Origin: Cellvibrio sp. OA-2007 | GTDB lineage: Bacteria; Pseudomonadota; Gammaproteobacteria; Pseudomonadales; Cellvibrionaceae | DNA length: 64,000 nt | Direction: 5' to 3' | Assembly (NCBI RefSeq): GCF_000953825.1 | Contig: NZ_BBUL01000080.1 | Span: 1 to 64,000, forward strand | In this document: piece after piece, positions 18,107 to 27,120 of the stretch | Layout: every line of letters begins with the position of its first letter | Position numbering within the stretch: the first letter of the stretch is position 1 | The notes under the pieces: generated by a model | What the model was told of the DNA's origin: nothing | The model's database searches: none | Seen by the model: only the letters and a program-made list of their open reading frames with translations | Made by a program: the position numbers and the translations under genes

Positions 18107-18190
18107 TTAATTACCAATATGCGTCGACCAGCGTTCTAACAGATCACTTGGGCATCGATGCCTTTTTCACCTTATTTAGGATAAGTGAGG
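18107..18190 (-). pseudogene. Relic of the 3' end of ppk1
   Basis: This segment aligns with the last 85 or so bases of the intact ppk1 (20156-20240) at roughly three-quarters identity, including a 12-base exact block (TACCAATATGCG) and the aligned TAA stop at 18107. Read on the minus strand it encodes IDAQVI, then a one-base shift, then LLERWSTHIGN-stop. Intact ppk1 ends IDAQAILLERWSAHIGS. It is not translated as such; its upstream part forms the final codons of the AlbA_2 gene. Confidence 0.85.
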
Positions 18191-20047
18191 AGGCGTTTCA
18201 ATTTGTGTAATGTAGGCTTGCTGTGGATGATTGGGTTTAGTTGGGTATTTCAGTTTTAGTTTTTTTTCTTTGATTAAATACTGGAGATGCTTTTTGCGTA
18301 GTGATTCGCCGCTACGATTTAGCAATTTTTCCAGCTCTTCAAGTCGCAGGGAGCGCACTGCACATAAATTCACTATTGTGTCTTGTACTTCAGCGGCGGT
18401 CGCCTTTTTGCGGCTCGCGATAGGTTTTGCGATTGCGAGCAACTGATTTTCCACAGGTCCGGAGCTCAGCAAAGGTCCGGACTCAAGGTTCGGACCTTTG
18501 GCGATTATTCCGGACTCCAATTCGCGATAGGCATCATCCAGGCGTGCTTCGGCCAGAAAATAGACTGTACCACGACCGTTACCTTCTTGATAAATAAGCT
18601 TTTTTTCCACTAAATTAGAAAGTATGGCCGATAGGTCACGCGGGTGGATATTCAGTACCGACATCATGCGCGCATGGTCAATTGTGCGTTCAATATGTGC
18701 AGTCACTAGTATCAAGCGCTCATTTTCAGAAAGCTTATCAAAACAGTCCGCACCTATCTGTTCTCTCAATTCTGACAATACTTTGTTTGGCACCAAACTT
18801 AAGGTATGTAGTTCTAATAAGGTTTGTTCTGAGGGGTCAGATTTTTCTTTCAGTAAGGGTTTGCGCCAATGTTGGCTATTCCAGCCATCAAAAATTTTGG
18901 GTAAACCTGAGCCCGCATTTTCTCCCAAGCCCACATAGCGAAACATGTTTTGTATGGCGCGATTGCGGCAGTCGCTGCTGCCACCCATGACCGCTCCCTC
19001 GATAGGAACACGCATATTGCCAGGGTTTCTAAAGCCAAACATATCGGGGCGTTTAACGACAAGAATAGAGGCTCTGCCGGTGTAATCCGCATGCACCAAA
19101 CAGTTCACAAGGGCTTCACGCAGCGCTTTATGTACCAGGGTATCGTCCTGTCGTTGATCGCCTTCCAGTTTGAACGGAACCTTTAAATCAGCAGTAAGTT
19201 TGCGGATTACTTTTTGATAAAAATCGAACAGGTTTCCCGACCAGCTGCCGTCGGGCACCAAACGATCAATCCAGCGCGCTTCAGTTTTTGCTTCAGGACG
19301 CTCTTGATAGTCGAGCATGTAATTAGGAAAGGCTTCCATAATCGGACGATACTGACCAAACATTAATAACCCTGCACGAGTTAAACCGTTATTGCCTGTT
19401 TCCCTGTCTCGACCCCAGGCGCCAATTTGATATAGGAATTCCTGAGCATCAATTTTGTTCCACGGATGGTCTGGTTGGCGGGCGCTATACATATTGCGAT
19501 AGGCATTAAAACTGTCGATATCTAAATCGCTCATCCCGTAACCTTTCAGAATCTCGGCGTCGCGGCTCTCTTCGATTTGCTCCGCCAACATACGGCGCAC
19601 AGCTTCGCCACTGAGTTTCATGTCGCCACTATTCAGGCGCTTGAAAGTACCGGTCATGGGATTGTTATTCAGGAATACCGGTTTTTGTTTGCGGTTAGCT
19701 TGCGGGACGTGAATTTGAATAAGTGATTTTCCATCCAGTGTAATCACCTTTACCCAGCGCTCGCACAATAGGTTACAGCTAATTTTTTGCGAATTGTTTA
19801 GGCCATTCCAGAGTTCATCCAGTACTTTCTGCGTGTTTTCTACACCTTGAAACTCAAAGGTGCGATCTTGTTTTTCCTTAAGCCCAAGAAAAATATCGCC
19901 GCCTGCTGTGTTGGCAAATGCGCTGTAGGTCTCCCAGATGTCGTTAGGTAACGCACCTTTACCATCGCGGCCTATAGCGAGTTTGCATTCCACATCAACA
20001 CTTTCGCGCATGGCGATAATGTCTTCGAGAGATTCAATATTGAGCAT
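18176..20047 (-). CDS. AlbA_2 / Schlafen-type ATP-binding regulator or defence protein
   Basis: About 623 residues. The N-terminal AlbA_2 domain has RESVDVECKLAIGRDGKG and FANTAGGDIFLGLKE. The middle has a GHKL-like HATPase_c_4 region (REALVNCLVHADY, FRNPGNMR, GENAGSGLPKI), followed by winged-helix segments and a charged C-terminus. This is the COG2865 architecture, whose members are annotated as transcription regulators and sometimes found in defence islands. The ATG at 20047 is chosen because homologous proteins begin close to this motif; neither it nor the ATG at 20134 has a good ribosome site. Its last six codons (TPPHLS) lie in sequence derived from a second ppk1 tail, so the native C-terminus may have been altered. 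Confidence 0.85.
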   Translation of the reverse strand: MLNIESLEDIIAMRESVDVECKLAIGRDGKGALPNDIWETYSAFANTAGGDIFLGLKEKQDRTFEFQGVENTQKVLDELWNGLNNSQKISCNLLCERWVKVITLDGKSLIQIHVPQANRKQKPVFLNNNPMTGTFKRLNSGDMKLSGEAVRRMLAEQIEESRDAEILKGYGMSDLDIDSFNAYRNMYSARQPDHPWNKIDAQEFLYQIGAWGRDRETGNNGLTRAGLLMFGQYRPIMEAFPNYMLDYQERPEAKTEARWIDRLVPDGSWSGNLFDFYQKVIRKLTADLKVPFKLEGDQRQDDTLVHKALREALVNCLVHADYTGRASILVVKRPDMFGFRNPGNMRVPIEGAVMGGSSDCRNRAIQNMFRYVGLGENAGSGLPKIFDGWNSQHWRKPLLKEKSDPSEQTLLELHTLSLVPNKVLSELREQIGADCFDKLSENERLILVTAHIERTIDHARMMSVLNIHPRDLSAILSNLVEKKLIYQEGNGRGTVYFLAEARLDDAYRELESGIIAKGPNLESGPLLSSGPVENQLLAIAKPIASRKKATAAEVQDTIVNLCAVRSLRLEELEKLLNRSGESLRKKHLQYLIKEKKLKLKYPTKPNHPQQAYITQIETPPHLS

Positions 20048-20155
20048 AAATAGATTCAGCTGTGCTTTATCGTTGGCGATAAGGTGCACGCTAGCATAGA
20101 TCCCGCCGTGATGAGTAGGATCTATGCGCAACATCGTGGTTAGGAAGCGATATGA

Positions 20156-22219
20156 TTAACTACCAATATGCGCCGACCAGCGTTCCAGCAGAATGGCTTG
20201 GGCGTCTATTGCATCTTCATCCTTTTGGGGATGAGTGGGGGTGTAGCTGCCGTCTTCCTGCAGCAACCAAGCGTGGGTGTTGTCGCGCAGGTAAAGGGCT
20301 AGGTCTTCGATAATGCGGTCGCGAATTTTTTTGTGTTTGATCGGGAAACAAGTCTCGACCCGGTGAAACATATTGCGCAGCATCCAGTCTGCACTTGAAC
20401 AAAATAATTCGGCGTTGCCATTATTTTCGAAATAAAACACGCGGTGATGTTCCAGAAAACGGCCGATGATCGAGCGCACGCGGATATTGTCGGACATGCC
20501 TGCCACACCGGGGCGCAGTTGGCAGACGCCGCGCACGATCAAATCGATTTGCACTCCCGCTTGTGACGCGGCATAGAGTTCGTTTACCAATTCTTCATCG
20601 TAGAGTGAATTCATTTTGGCAATGATGCGTGCGGGCTTGCCCTGTTCGGCATTTTCTTTTTCGGTGCGGATGCGCTTCACCATGCCTTTGTGCAGGGTGA
20701 AGGGGGCGTACAAAAGCGCATCCATTTTGGAGGCTTTGCCCATGCTCGATAATTGCAAAAAGATGCGGTACACATCTTCGCCGATTTCTTTGTCGCAGGT
20801 GAGCAAACCGTAGTCGGTGTAGAGCTTGCTGGTGCGCATATGGTAGTTGCCGGTGCCCATGTGCACGTAATAGCGCAGCTTGTCTGCTTCGCGGCGCGCT
20901 ACCAAAATCATTTTGGCGTGAGTTTTAAAACCTACAACACCGTAAATCACATGAATGCCGTAGCGCTGCAAGCGCTCGGCGAGTGCCACGTTTTGCTCTT
21001 CATCAAAACGCGCGCGCAACTCCACAATAGCGGTTACTTCTTTGCCCGCTTTAGCGGCGGCGACTAGTGCATCTACAATCGGGGAATTAGTGCCGGTGCG
21101 GTAGAGAGTTTGTTTAATCGCCAATACATGAGGGTCGGCGGCGGCTTCGCGCAAAAAATCCACTACACCTTGAAATGCATCAAAGGGGTGGTGTAGCAGA
21201 ATATCCTGCTTTTGCAGCACCTCAAAATAAGAATTGGTGCGCTTGGGCAGCTTCGGCATGGCCTGTACAAACGGTTTGAAATAATACTGTTGATCTTTAA
21301 TAAGATCGAACAAGTCGCCGTAGCGATTCAAATTGACCGGGCCGTTGATGCGGTATAAATCGCGCTCTTTAATTTCACAGCGCTGTAAGAGAAATTGTTC
21401 CAGTTCGGCGGGGCAGGAATCGGTCAGCTCTAGCCGCACTTCGTCGCCATATTGGCGATAGGCGAGTTCACCCTGTACCGCGCGCAGTAAGTCTTCAGTC
21501 TCTTCTTCGTCGAGAAAAATATCCGAGTTGCGGGTAAGGCGGAACTGATAGCTTTCCATCACCGTCATGCCGACAAAAATTTCGGCCATAAAAAAGTGAA
21601 TGATGGAGGAGACAAACACAAAACAGCGTCCATTGCTGCTCAACTCGGCGGGCAGTTCAATAATGTGCGGTAGCGAGCGCGGTACTTGCACTATGGCGCG
21701 GCCGGAGTTGCGCCCGAAGGCGTCTTTGCCATCCAGCCGGACGATAAAATTCAAACTTTTATTGAGAATGCGTGGAAACGGGTGCGCCGGGTCTAAACCA
21801 ATCGGACTGAGTACGGGTAATACATCGGATAAAAACACCTGCTTGAGGTGTTGGATTTGCGCCTCTGTCCACTCTTCACGGCGCAGGATATGAATGCCGT
21901 GCGCGTGCATTTCCGGCACTATTTCGTTGTTGAGAATGGCATATTGCTCCGCCACTAAGGCGTGGGCGCGCACTGAAATTTCGTTTAGGGTTTGGGTTTG
22001 GGTCAAGCCATCCGGCCCCTGGGTGGGCGGTGCGTTGCGCTCCAGAATTTCAACCAGACCGCCGACGCGCACTTCAAAAAACTCATCGAGGTTGGTGGAA
22101 AAAATGCCTAAGAAGCGCAGCCGCTCCAGCAGTGGCAAGCTGCGATTGTAAGCTTGATGGAGGACACGTTTGTTAAATTCGAGCAGGCTCAGCTCGCGAT
22201 TGAAATAGGCGTTAGACAC
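20156..22219 (-). CDS. ppk1: Polyphosphate kinase 1
   Basis: Makes inorganic polyphosphate from ATP at the inner membrane. The 687-residue length matches E. coli Ppk. The N-terminal NRELSLLEFNKRVL motif, the phosphorylated-histidine segment FKTHAKMILVARR and the second GTGNYHMRTSKLYTD motif of the phospholipase-D-like core are intact. The GTG at 22219 is chosen because GAGGT precedes it and SNAYFNREL follows; an ATG at 22300 would add 27 unlikely residues. The gene is complete even though a relic of its tail exists 2 kb downstream. Confidence 0.96.
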   Translation of the reverse strand: MSNAYFNRELSLLEFNKRVLHQAYNRSLPLLERLRFLGIFSTNLDEFFEVRVGGLVEILERNAPPTQGPDGLTQTQTLNEISVRAHALVAEQYAILNNEIVPEMHAHGIHILRREEWTEAQIQHLKQVFLSDVLPVLSPIGLDPAHPFPRILNKSLNFIVRLDGKDAFGRNSGRAIVQVPRSLPHIIELPAELSSNGRCFVFVSSIIHFFMAEIFVGMTVMESYQFRLTRNSDIFLDEEETEDLLRAVQGELAYRQYGDEVRLELTDSCPAELEQFLLQRCEIKERDLYRINGPVNLNRYGDLFDLIKDQQYYFKPFVQAMPKLPKRTNSYFEVLQKQDILLHHPFDAFQGVVDFLREAAADPHVLAIKQTLYRTGTNSPIVDALVAAAKAGKEVTAIVELRARFDEEQNVALAERLQRYGIHVIYGVVGFKTHAKMILVARREADKLRYYVHMGTGNYHMRTSKLYTDYGLLTCDKEIGEDVYRIFLQLSSMGKASKMDALLYAPFTLHKGMVKRIRTEKENAEQGKPARIIAKMNSLYDEELVNELYAASQAGVQIDLIVRGVCQLRPGVAGMSDNIRVRSIIGRFLEHHRVFYFENNGNAELFCSSADWMLRNMFHRVETCFPIKHKKIRDRIIEDLALYLRDNTHAWLLQEDGSYTPTHPQKDEDAIDAQAILLERWSAHIGS

Positions 22220-22424
22220 CTTGTACCTCGTTAAACTGATTCGTGTGGAGCAATATCGCGCCAGATTATGGCAATTGTGTGACAGAAATAAGACAGCCAA
22301 TGCCCAGTGCTAACACTAGCAAAGTTTTAAGCGTAACGGAGACTTAGTCAAACATGGGAAGTAAAGGAGGAGGGATAGGAAATTATTCGCTCCATTAAAG
22401 GTATTTAACCCGGTGGAAGGGGAG

Positions 22425-22502
22425 TCGTCATCCCCGCGCAGCGGGGATCCATAGGTTTTTGAGGGAGATCAAACGCTGGACTCCCGCATGCGGGAGTGAC
22501 GA
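22425..22502. repeat. REP-like double hairpin
   Basis: TCGTCATCCCCGCGCAGCGGGGA and its divergent mirror TCCCGCATGCGGGAGTGACGA are separated by about 34 bases. Each arm is itself a hairpin and the ends pair with each other. The type is the widespread GTCATCCCCGC extragenic palindrome. Confidence 0.75.
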
Positions 22503-22515
22503 TACTCTTTTTAGC

Positions 22516-22833
22516 TTAGTTGCACTTGTACACATCAAAGCTTTGGCGACCATCTTGTACCAAGCTTGCAGGCACTACTGTGTCGCCGCCAAATTGGCTA
22601 GCTTCGTTGCGCGCCATATTGGTCAATTCAGTCGCTACCTTTTCTGGTGAACGTTTCATTGAGCCAACAAAGTTGTCTTTTACTTTCACATTCACAGTGC
22701 GCACTTTCTCACAGCTACGTACATTGCCGGCATTGGCAACTGCGACACTGGCGCCTTGTTCGCTGACTTTTACCCAGCTGCAGGCGCTGGTCAGGCTGAC
22801 GATGGCGGCGAGTAAAAGGGTGGTTTTTTTCAT
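22516..22833 (-). CDS. DUF4156 family putative lipoprotein
   Basis: A 105-residue envelope protein. The signal sequence MKKTTLLLAAIVSL ends in TSAC-S, a weak lipobox. The mature part has NVRSCEKVRTVNVKV and NEASQFGGDTVVP, patterns of the DUF4156 group (function unknown). Two later cysteines may pair. The ATG at 22833 has GAGGAATT upstream. It stands alone between a REP-like element and a divergent cytochrome gene. Confidence 0.78.
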   Translation of the reverse strand: MKKTTLLLAAIVSLTSACSWVKVSEQGASVAVANAGNVRSCEKVRTVNVKVKDNFVGSMKRSPEKVATELTNMARNEASQFGGDTVVPASLVQDGRQSFDVYKCN

Positions 22834-23125
22834 GGTAATTCCTCGGTAGTGATCAAGCATAATCAGGGGGGCAAAAAACTCGCGGATACACTAATCCTAT
22901 GGCGATCCAGTTGCAAGCTGCGGCTAGCCAAGTCTTTTGGTGTAATACGCGGTAATAATTTTTTTTGGTATTCGCGGGCATGAGTAGTATCTTTAGCGAG
23001 CGATTACTTACGTTGCAGCGGTTGATTTTGCTGTAACCCCGATAAGGTATCCACCACTATCATTAACTGATCTACCAAAATAAAAAGTTTACCAATAGGA
23101 AAACCGCTAAAGAGGAGTTAACCCT

Positions 23126-25306
23126 ATGGGCGCATTCAACGCTGGCCTGTGCAATCTATTGTCCCGACACAATCTGTGGCGGCTGACCAAGCTGCTGATC
23201 ATTCTCGCCATCCCGTTTGGCATCACCCTGCTAATCGGCAAACTCTACCAAAGTTGGGATGATGACCCGGAGCGCGGCGCCATTGCGATTGAAAACGGCG
23301 CTTTTGGCGAGAGCTATTCCACCCCCATTTATTTGGATCAGGGTTGGACCGCCAACGATAGCCTCTGGTACTACAACACCACGCAAGGCTCGGCGTTAAT
23401 GCCCTACGACTTTTTTATCGCGCTGGAACAGGCGGATTCCAAAGAGCCATTTCGCGCTAACAGCCTTATCGATAAGTATCGCTACCTACCGCAAAAACCC
23501 ACTTTTTTTAACCCGGACGGTCTGCCGGTGGGTTTTGTAAAAGAGACCTACAAAGGCAATGATTACATAGGTTTTACCTGCGCAGCCTGTCACACCGGGC
23601 AGGTGAATTATAAGGGCACGGCACTGCGTATTGATGGTGGCTCATCTATGGCTGATATGGTGGGTTTTCTCACCGAGCTGCAAAAAAGTATGGATATAGC
23701 CCTGGCTGACAGCGAAAAAAACCAGCGTTTTGTGGCCAAGGTATTGGAGCTGAATAACACCTATAACAATGCCGAAACCGTGCAGGCTGATCTGCGGCGC
23801 TGGGCGCGCAAAATTCGCCTTTACAACAACATTAACGACTCGAAAGTTGCCTATGGTTATGCGCGGCTGGATGCCTTTGGCCGTATTTACAACCGCGTGC
23901 TGGAACATGTGATCAGCCGTAATCAAGTGCGCGACGTACTGTTGGGGATGACCAAAGCCGGTGATGCCGAAGCTGATTTGTTGACGCCAACACAGGTAGA
24001 CAAAGTACTGGAAGGTATCAGCGAAACCATTATTGGCGACCTGCAATTTGCCCAAATCATCGACCGGTTAATGTCCACTAAAGACGGTTACCCCGGGTTG
24101 GCGATGAGCGATATGAATCGCATCAAAGCAGAGATATTTAACGAGCCTAACGCGCCGGTGAGCTACCCATTTTTGTGGGACATAGTGCAATCGGATTATG
24201 TGCAGTGGAACGGTCTGGCTGCCAATGCCGGGGTTGGCCCACTGGGGCGCAATACCGGTGAAGTGATCGGGGTGTTTGGTATTCTCGATTGGACCGCACA
24301 CAAGCGCGGCTGGAGTTTGTCATCGTTTATTACCGGGCAAAAAAGTAAGAGTTACCAAATCGACTTCACTTCCTCTATCGACTTGGTAAACCTGTCGCGT
24401 CTGGAAACCCATCTCGCCAGCCTCACCTCACCCGTCTGGCCGACGCTGGCAACCGATAACGCCCAGCAAAAAATCGCCAATGAGATTTTTGGCAAATTGC
24501 CTGAGTGGCAAATCGATGCCAAAAAAGTGCGCCGTGGCCGTCAACTCTACGCCGAGTATTGCGAGTCCTGCCACGAGGTGATTGACCGCACCGACCACGA
24601 CCGGATTGTGGTGGCCGATATGTCGAGTCTGGATGTAGTGGGCACCGACCGCGCTATGGCGGAGAACAGCGTCAACTACAAAGGCTACTCCGGCAACTTT
24701 AAAAATACCTACCAGAGTGAGAGCGTGGGTTCACTGGTGATAAAAAATCAGGCGCCGGTGGTGCAGATTCTCACGGCTACTACTATGGGTGAAGTCACTA
24801 CCGCACCGGATCCGGATAAATGGTGGCCGCGCCGCGCGCTGGATTGGCTGTATATGTTGGCGAAATCCTTCTTTGATAATGAAATCAAAGCCAGTGTAAA
24901 ATCCGGCAACTATCAACCGGATACCACCGCATCGCCCTACCAATCGCTGCTATCCTACAAGGCGCGTTCACTCAATGGCATTTGGGCAACTGCACCTTAT
25001 TTGCACAACGGTTCAGTACCGAGCATTTATGACCTGTTGTTGCCAGTAAAAGGCGCTAATGACCCGGCTGATGGGCACTATCGCCCGAACGAATTTAAAG
25101 TGGGCAGCCGCGAGTTTGATCCGGTCAAAGTGGGCCTGCGCACCGAAGGTTACGAGGGTTTTACCTTCAAAGCCGACAAGCGCGGGGATTACAACAGCGG
25201 TCACGAATACGGAACCGCCAATGCACCGGCGGTCAATGGCGTGAAAATGGAGCCACTGACCGAAGAGGAGCGCTGGGATTTGGTTGAGTACATTAAAACC
25301 TTGTAG
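23126..25306 (+). CDS. Large di-heme c-type cytochrome (RoxA/MauG-like superfamily)
   Basis: A 726-residue periplasmic protein held by an N-terminal membrane segment (LTKLLIILAIPFGITLLIG). Two heme-binding sites are visible: CAACH at 152-156 and CESCH at 479-483. The RoxA/di-heme peroxidase-like signatures NPDGLPVGF, RIDGGSSMADM, YPFLWDIV, LGRNTGEVIGVFG, LNGIWATAPYLHNGSVPS and GHEYGT are present. The spacing of 327 residues between hemes is longer than I recall for RoxA, so the exact subfamily is uncertain. Known relatives oxidise polymers, peptides or peroxide. GAGGAG precedes the ATG. It is a single-gene unit. Confidence 0.85.
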   Translation: MGAFNAGLCNLLSRHNLWRLTKLLIILAIPFGITLLIGKLYQSWDDDPERGAIAIENGAFGESYSTPIYLDQGWTANDSLWYYNTTQGSALMPYDFFIALEQADSKEPFRANSLIDKYRYLPQKPTFFNPDGLPVGFVKETYKGNDYIGFTCAACHTGQVNYKGTALRIDGGSSMADMVGFLTELQKSMDIALADSEKNQRFVAKVLELNNTYNNAETVQADLRRWARKIRLYNNINDSKVAYGYARLDAFGRIYNRVLEHVISRNQVRDVLLGMTKAGDAEADLLTPTQVDKVLEGISETIIGDLQFAQIIDRLMSTKDGYPGLAMSDMNRIKAEIFNEPNAPVSYPFLWDIVQSDYVQWNGLAANAGVGPLGRNTGEVIGVFGILDWTAHKRGWSLSSFITGQKSKSYQIDFTSSIDLVNLSRLETHLASLTSPVWPTLATDNAQQKIANEIFGKLPEWQIDAKKVRRGRQLYAEYCESCHEVIDRTDHDRIVVADMSSLDVVGTDRAMAENSVNYKGYSGNFKNTYQSESVGSLVIKNQAPVVQILTATTMGEVTTAPDPDKWWPRRALDWLYMLAKSFFDNEIKASVKSGNYQPDTTASPYQSLLSYKARSLNGIWATAPYLHNGSVPSIYDLLLPVKGANDPADGHYRPNEFKVGSREFDPVKVGLRTEGYEGFTFKADKRGDYNSGHEYGTANAPAVNGVKMEPLTEEERWDLVEYIKTL

Positions 25307-25409
25307 CGATCATTAAATAGATCCGCATGCTGGATTTTTACACCCTGCAGTGTTTTTTTAGGTGAAAGCCTGATTAACACACAAGCCAGAGTGTAATCAA
25401 AGGAACGAT

Positions 25410-25462
25410 AACGCCACTTTTTGTCTTATCACCTGTACTGGGAATAGGGCAAAAGTGGCGTT
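25410..25462. repeat. Long-loop inverted repeat after the cytochrome gene
   Basis: AACGCCACTTTT and AAAAGTGGCGTT are perfect 12-base inverted arms separated by 29 bases, 104 bases after the stop. The right arm ends in TTCTTGT; the structure may end or protect the transcript, but it is not a classic terminator. Confidence 0.5.
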
Positions 25463-25579
25463 CTTGTATCTGTTGATGCTGGAAAGCATCAAAGATGAGC
25501 AGTAAAGATCGCATTTTTTAGTTGCCCCCAATTTTTATGGTCATCACTTACTGACCCTTAACGAGTTAGCTGTTTGGTT

Positions 25580-27118
25580 ATGCGATCAACAATAAGTAGG
25601 AATGTTTACTCATGGGTGCGCCTTGTCACCGGCGCTGCTCTAGGGGTATTACTGGTGGTGCCAGTGGTGCAGGCAAACGGCGAAAAACGGGTCACTGTGC
25701 CCATCGCCCTGCCGTTTCAACAACAGACTCAACAGCAAGCTAGTGCTGCTGCCAGTTCGCTTGGTGCGGCGCAGAACACCTACGCACCCAAAATCCAGCC
25801 GATGACATTTACCCAATCGCCGCCGCCAATTGCGGTGGCGTCGGCGGCCGCTTCCTCCGCTGCTGCAGTTGTCGTCGCCAGTGCCAGCGCTAAGAGTGCT
25901 GCAGCAACTGCCGCCGTAGCTGGGGCTGAAAAAAAGGTGGCGGCAGTTAAAGAGGCGCGACCAGCAGCGATCAATATTCCGCAGGTGACTACCGCGCCGA
26001 TAAAGGCGCCGCGTTATCCGGTTGGGCATCCGGAGGCGTTTGTGCCGGAATTTGAAGACTACGTGGCCCACAAAATCGCCCCCTTTGTCCCGGGTGTGGC
26101 GGTGGTGATTGTCTCTGGCGGGCAGATTAAATCCCTCAACGGCTACGGTGTGCGCCGCGCTGGCACCCGCGAAACAGTGACTCCGGACACAGTGTTTCGC
26201 CTCGCCTCTTTATCCAAATCCTTTGCGGCAACGGCGGCGAGTGTGTTGGTGAGCGAAGGGCGTATCAGTTGGGACACCCCCGTCACCTCGGTACTGCCTG
26301 AAGTGACCTTCAGCAATGCGCGCTACGGCAAGCAGCTCACCTTACGCCATATTCTCTCTCAGTCTTCAGGGTTGCCGCGTCACACTTACAGCCACTATAT
26401 CGATGCGGGCAAAAGCTTCGCCGATTCAGTCGCGCGCTTGCGCTATGTCAATTTTGTCTGCCCGCCGGGTAAGTGTTTTGCCTATCAGAATGTGTCCTTC
26501 AGTTTGGCGGGGGATATGATCAAGAAAAAATCCGGCAAGAGTTTCGAGCAGTACACCGAAGAGAAAGTATTTGATCCGCTGGGTATGCGCACGGCGTCCT
26601 ATGGTTTGGCCAGCTACAACGCCTCACCCAACCGCGCTGCGCCCCATATCACCAATGGCAAACGCTGGGTGCCTACCGCCGTGGTGGGCAATTGGTATCG
26701 CGTGGCACCAGCGGCGGGGGTGAATGCCAGTATTGTCGATATGTCGCGCTTTTTGCTGGCGCAAATGGGCAAACGTCAGGATGTATTGCCGCTTGCGGTA
26801 CTCAACCCGATCCAGTCGCGGGTGACTAAAAATACCCCGGCGCAAAACTATTATGGCGTGCGCAAAGCGGTGGGTAATACGGCTTACGGCATGGGGTGGC
26901 GCGTATTTGATTACGGGCGCTATAAAAACTTTATCCATCACGGTGGCCATGTAAAAGGCTTCCGCACCGAGATGGTGTTTAATCGCGACCTGCAAATCGG
27001 CATGGTGTTCTTATCCAACTCCGAAACCCGTCTCGCGCGCGATGTAATCTTTAAATTTATCGATAGCTACGAGCGCGCCCAGGTTGCCGCGCGTGCCGCC
27101 GCCAAGAAGAAAAAATAG
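25580..27118 (+). CDS. Serine beta-lactamase-like hydrolase, secreted
   Basis: A 512-residue protein with a signal peptide (LVTGAALGVLLVVPVVQA). An Ala/Ser-rich low-complexity stretch (about residues 45-130) precedes the class C beta-lactamase/PBP4-like domain. The catalytic SLSK (in RLASLSKSF), the YQN tyrosine motif (FAYQNVSFS) and a C-terminal HHGGHVKGF replacing KTG are visible. Members include esterases, D-amino-acid peptidases and penicillin-binding proteins; the substrate here is unknown. The ATG at 25580 is chosen over a TTG two codons earlier. It is followed after two bases by a CPBP protease gene. Confidence 0.9.
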   Translation: MRSTISRNVYSWVRLVTGAALGVLLVVPVVQANGEKRVTVPIALPFQQQTQQQASAAASSLGAAQNTYAPKIQPMTFTQSPPPIAVASAAASSAAAVVVASASAKSAAATAAVAGAEKKVAAVKEARPAAINIPQVTTAPIKAPRYPVGHPEAFVPEFEDYVAHKIAPFVPGVAVVIVSGGQIKSLNGYGVRRAGTRETVTPDTVFRLASLSKSFAATAASVLVSEGRISWDTPVTSVLPEVTFSNARYGKQLTLRHILSQSSGLPRHTYSHYIDAGKSFADSVARLRYVNFVCPPGKCFAYQNVSFSLAGDMIKKKSGKSFEQYTEEKVFDPLGMRTASYGLASYNASPNRAAPHITNGKRWVPTAVVGNWYRVAPAAGVNASIVDMSRFLLAQMGKRQDVLPLAVLNPIQSRVTKNTPAQNYYGVRKAVGNTAYGMGWRVFDYGRYKNFIHHGGHVKGFRTEMVFNRDLQIGMVFLSNSETRLARDVIFKFIDSYERAQVAARAAAKKKK

Positions 27119-27120
27119 CG

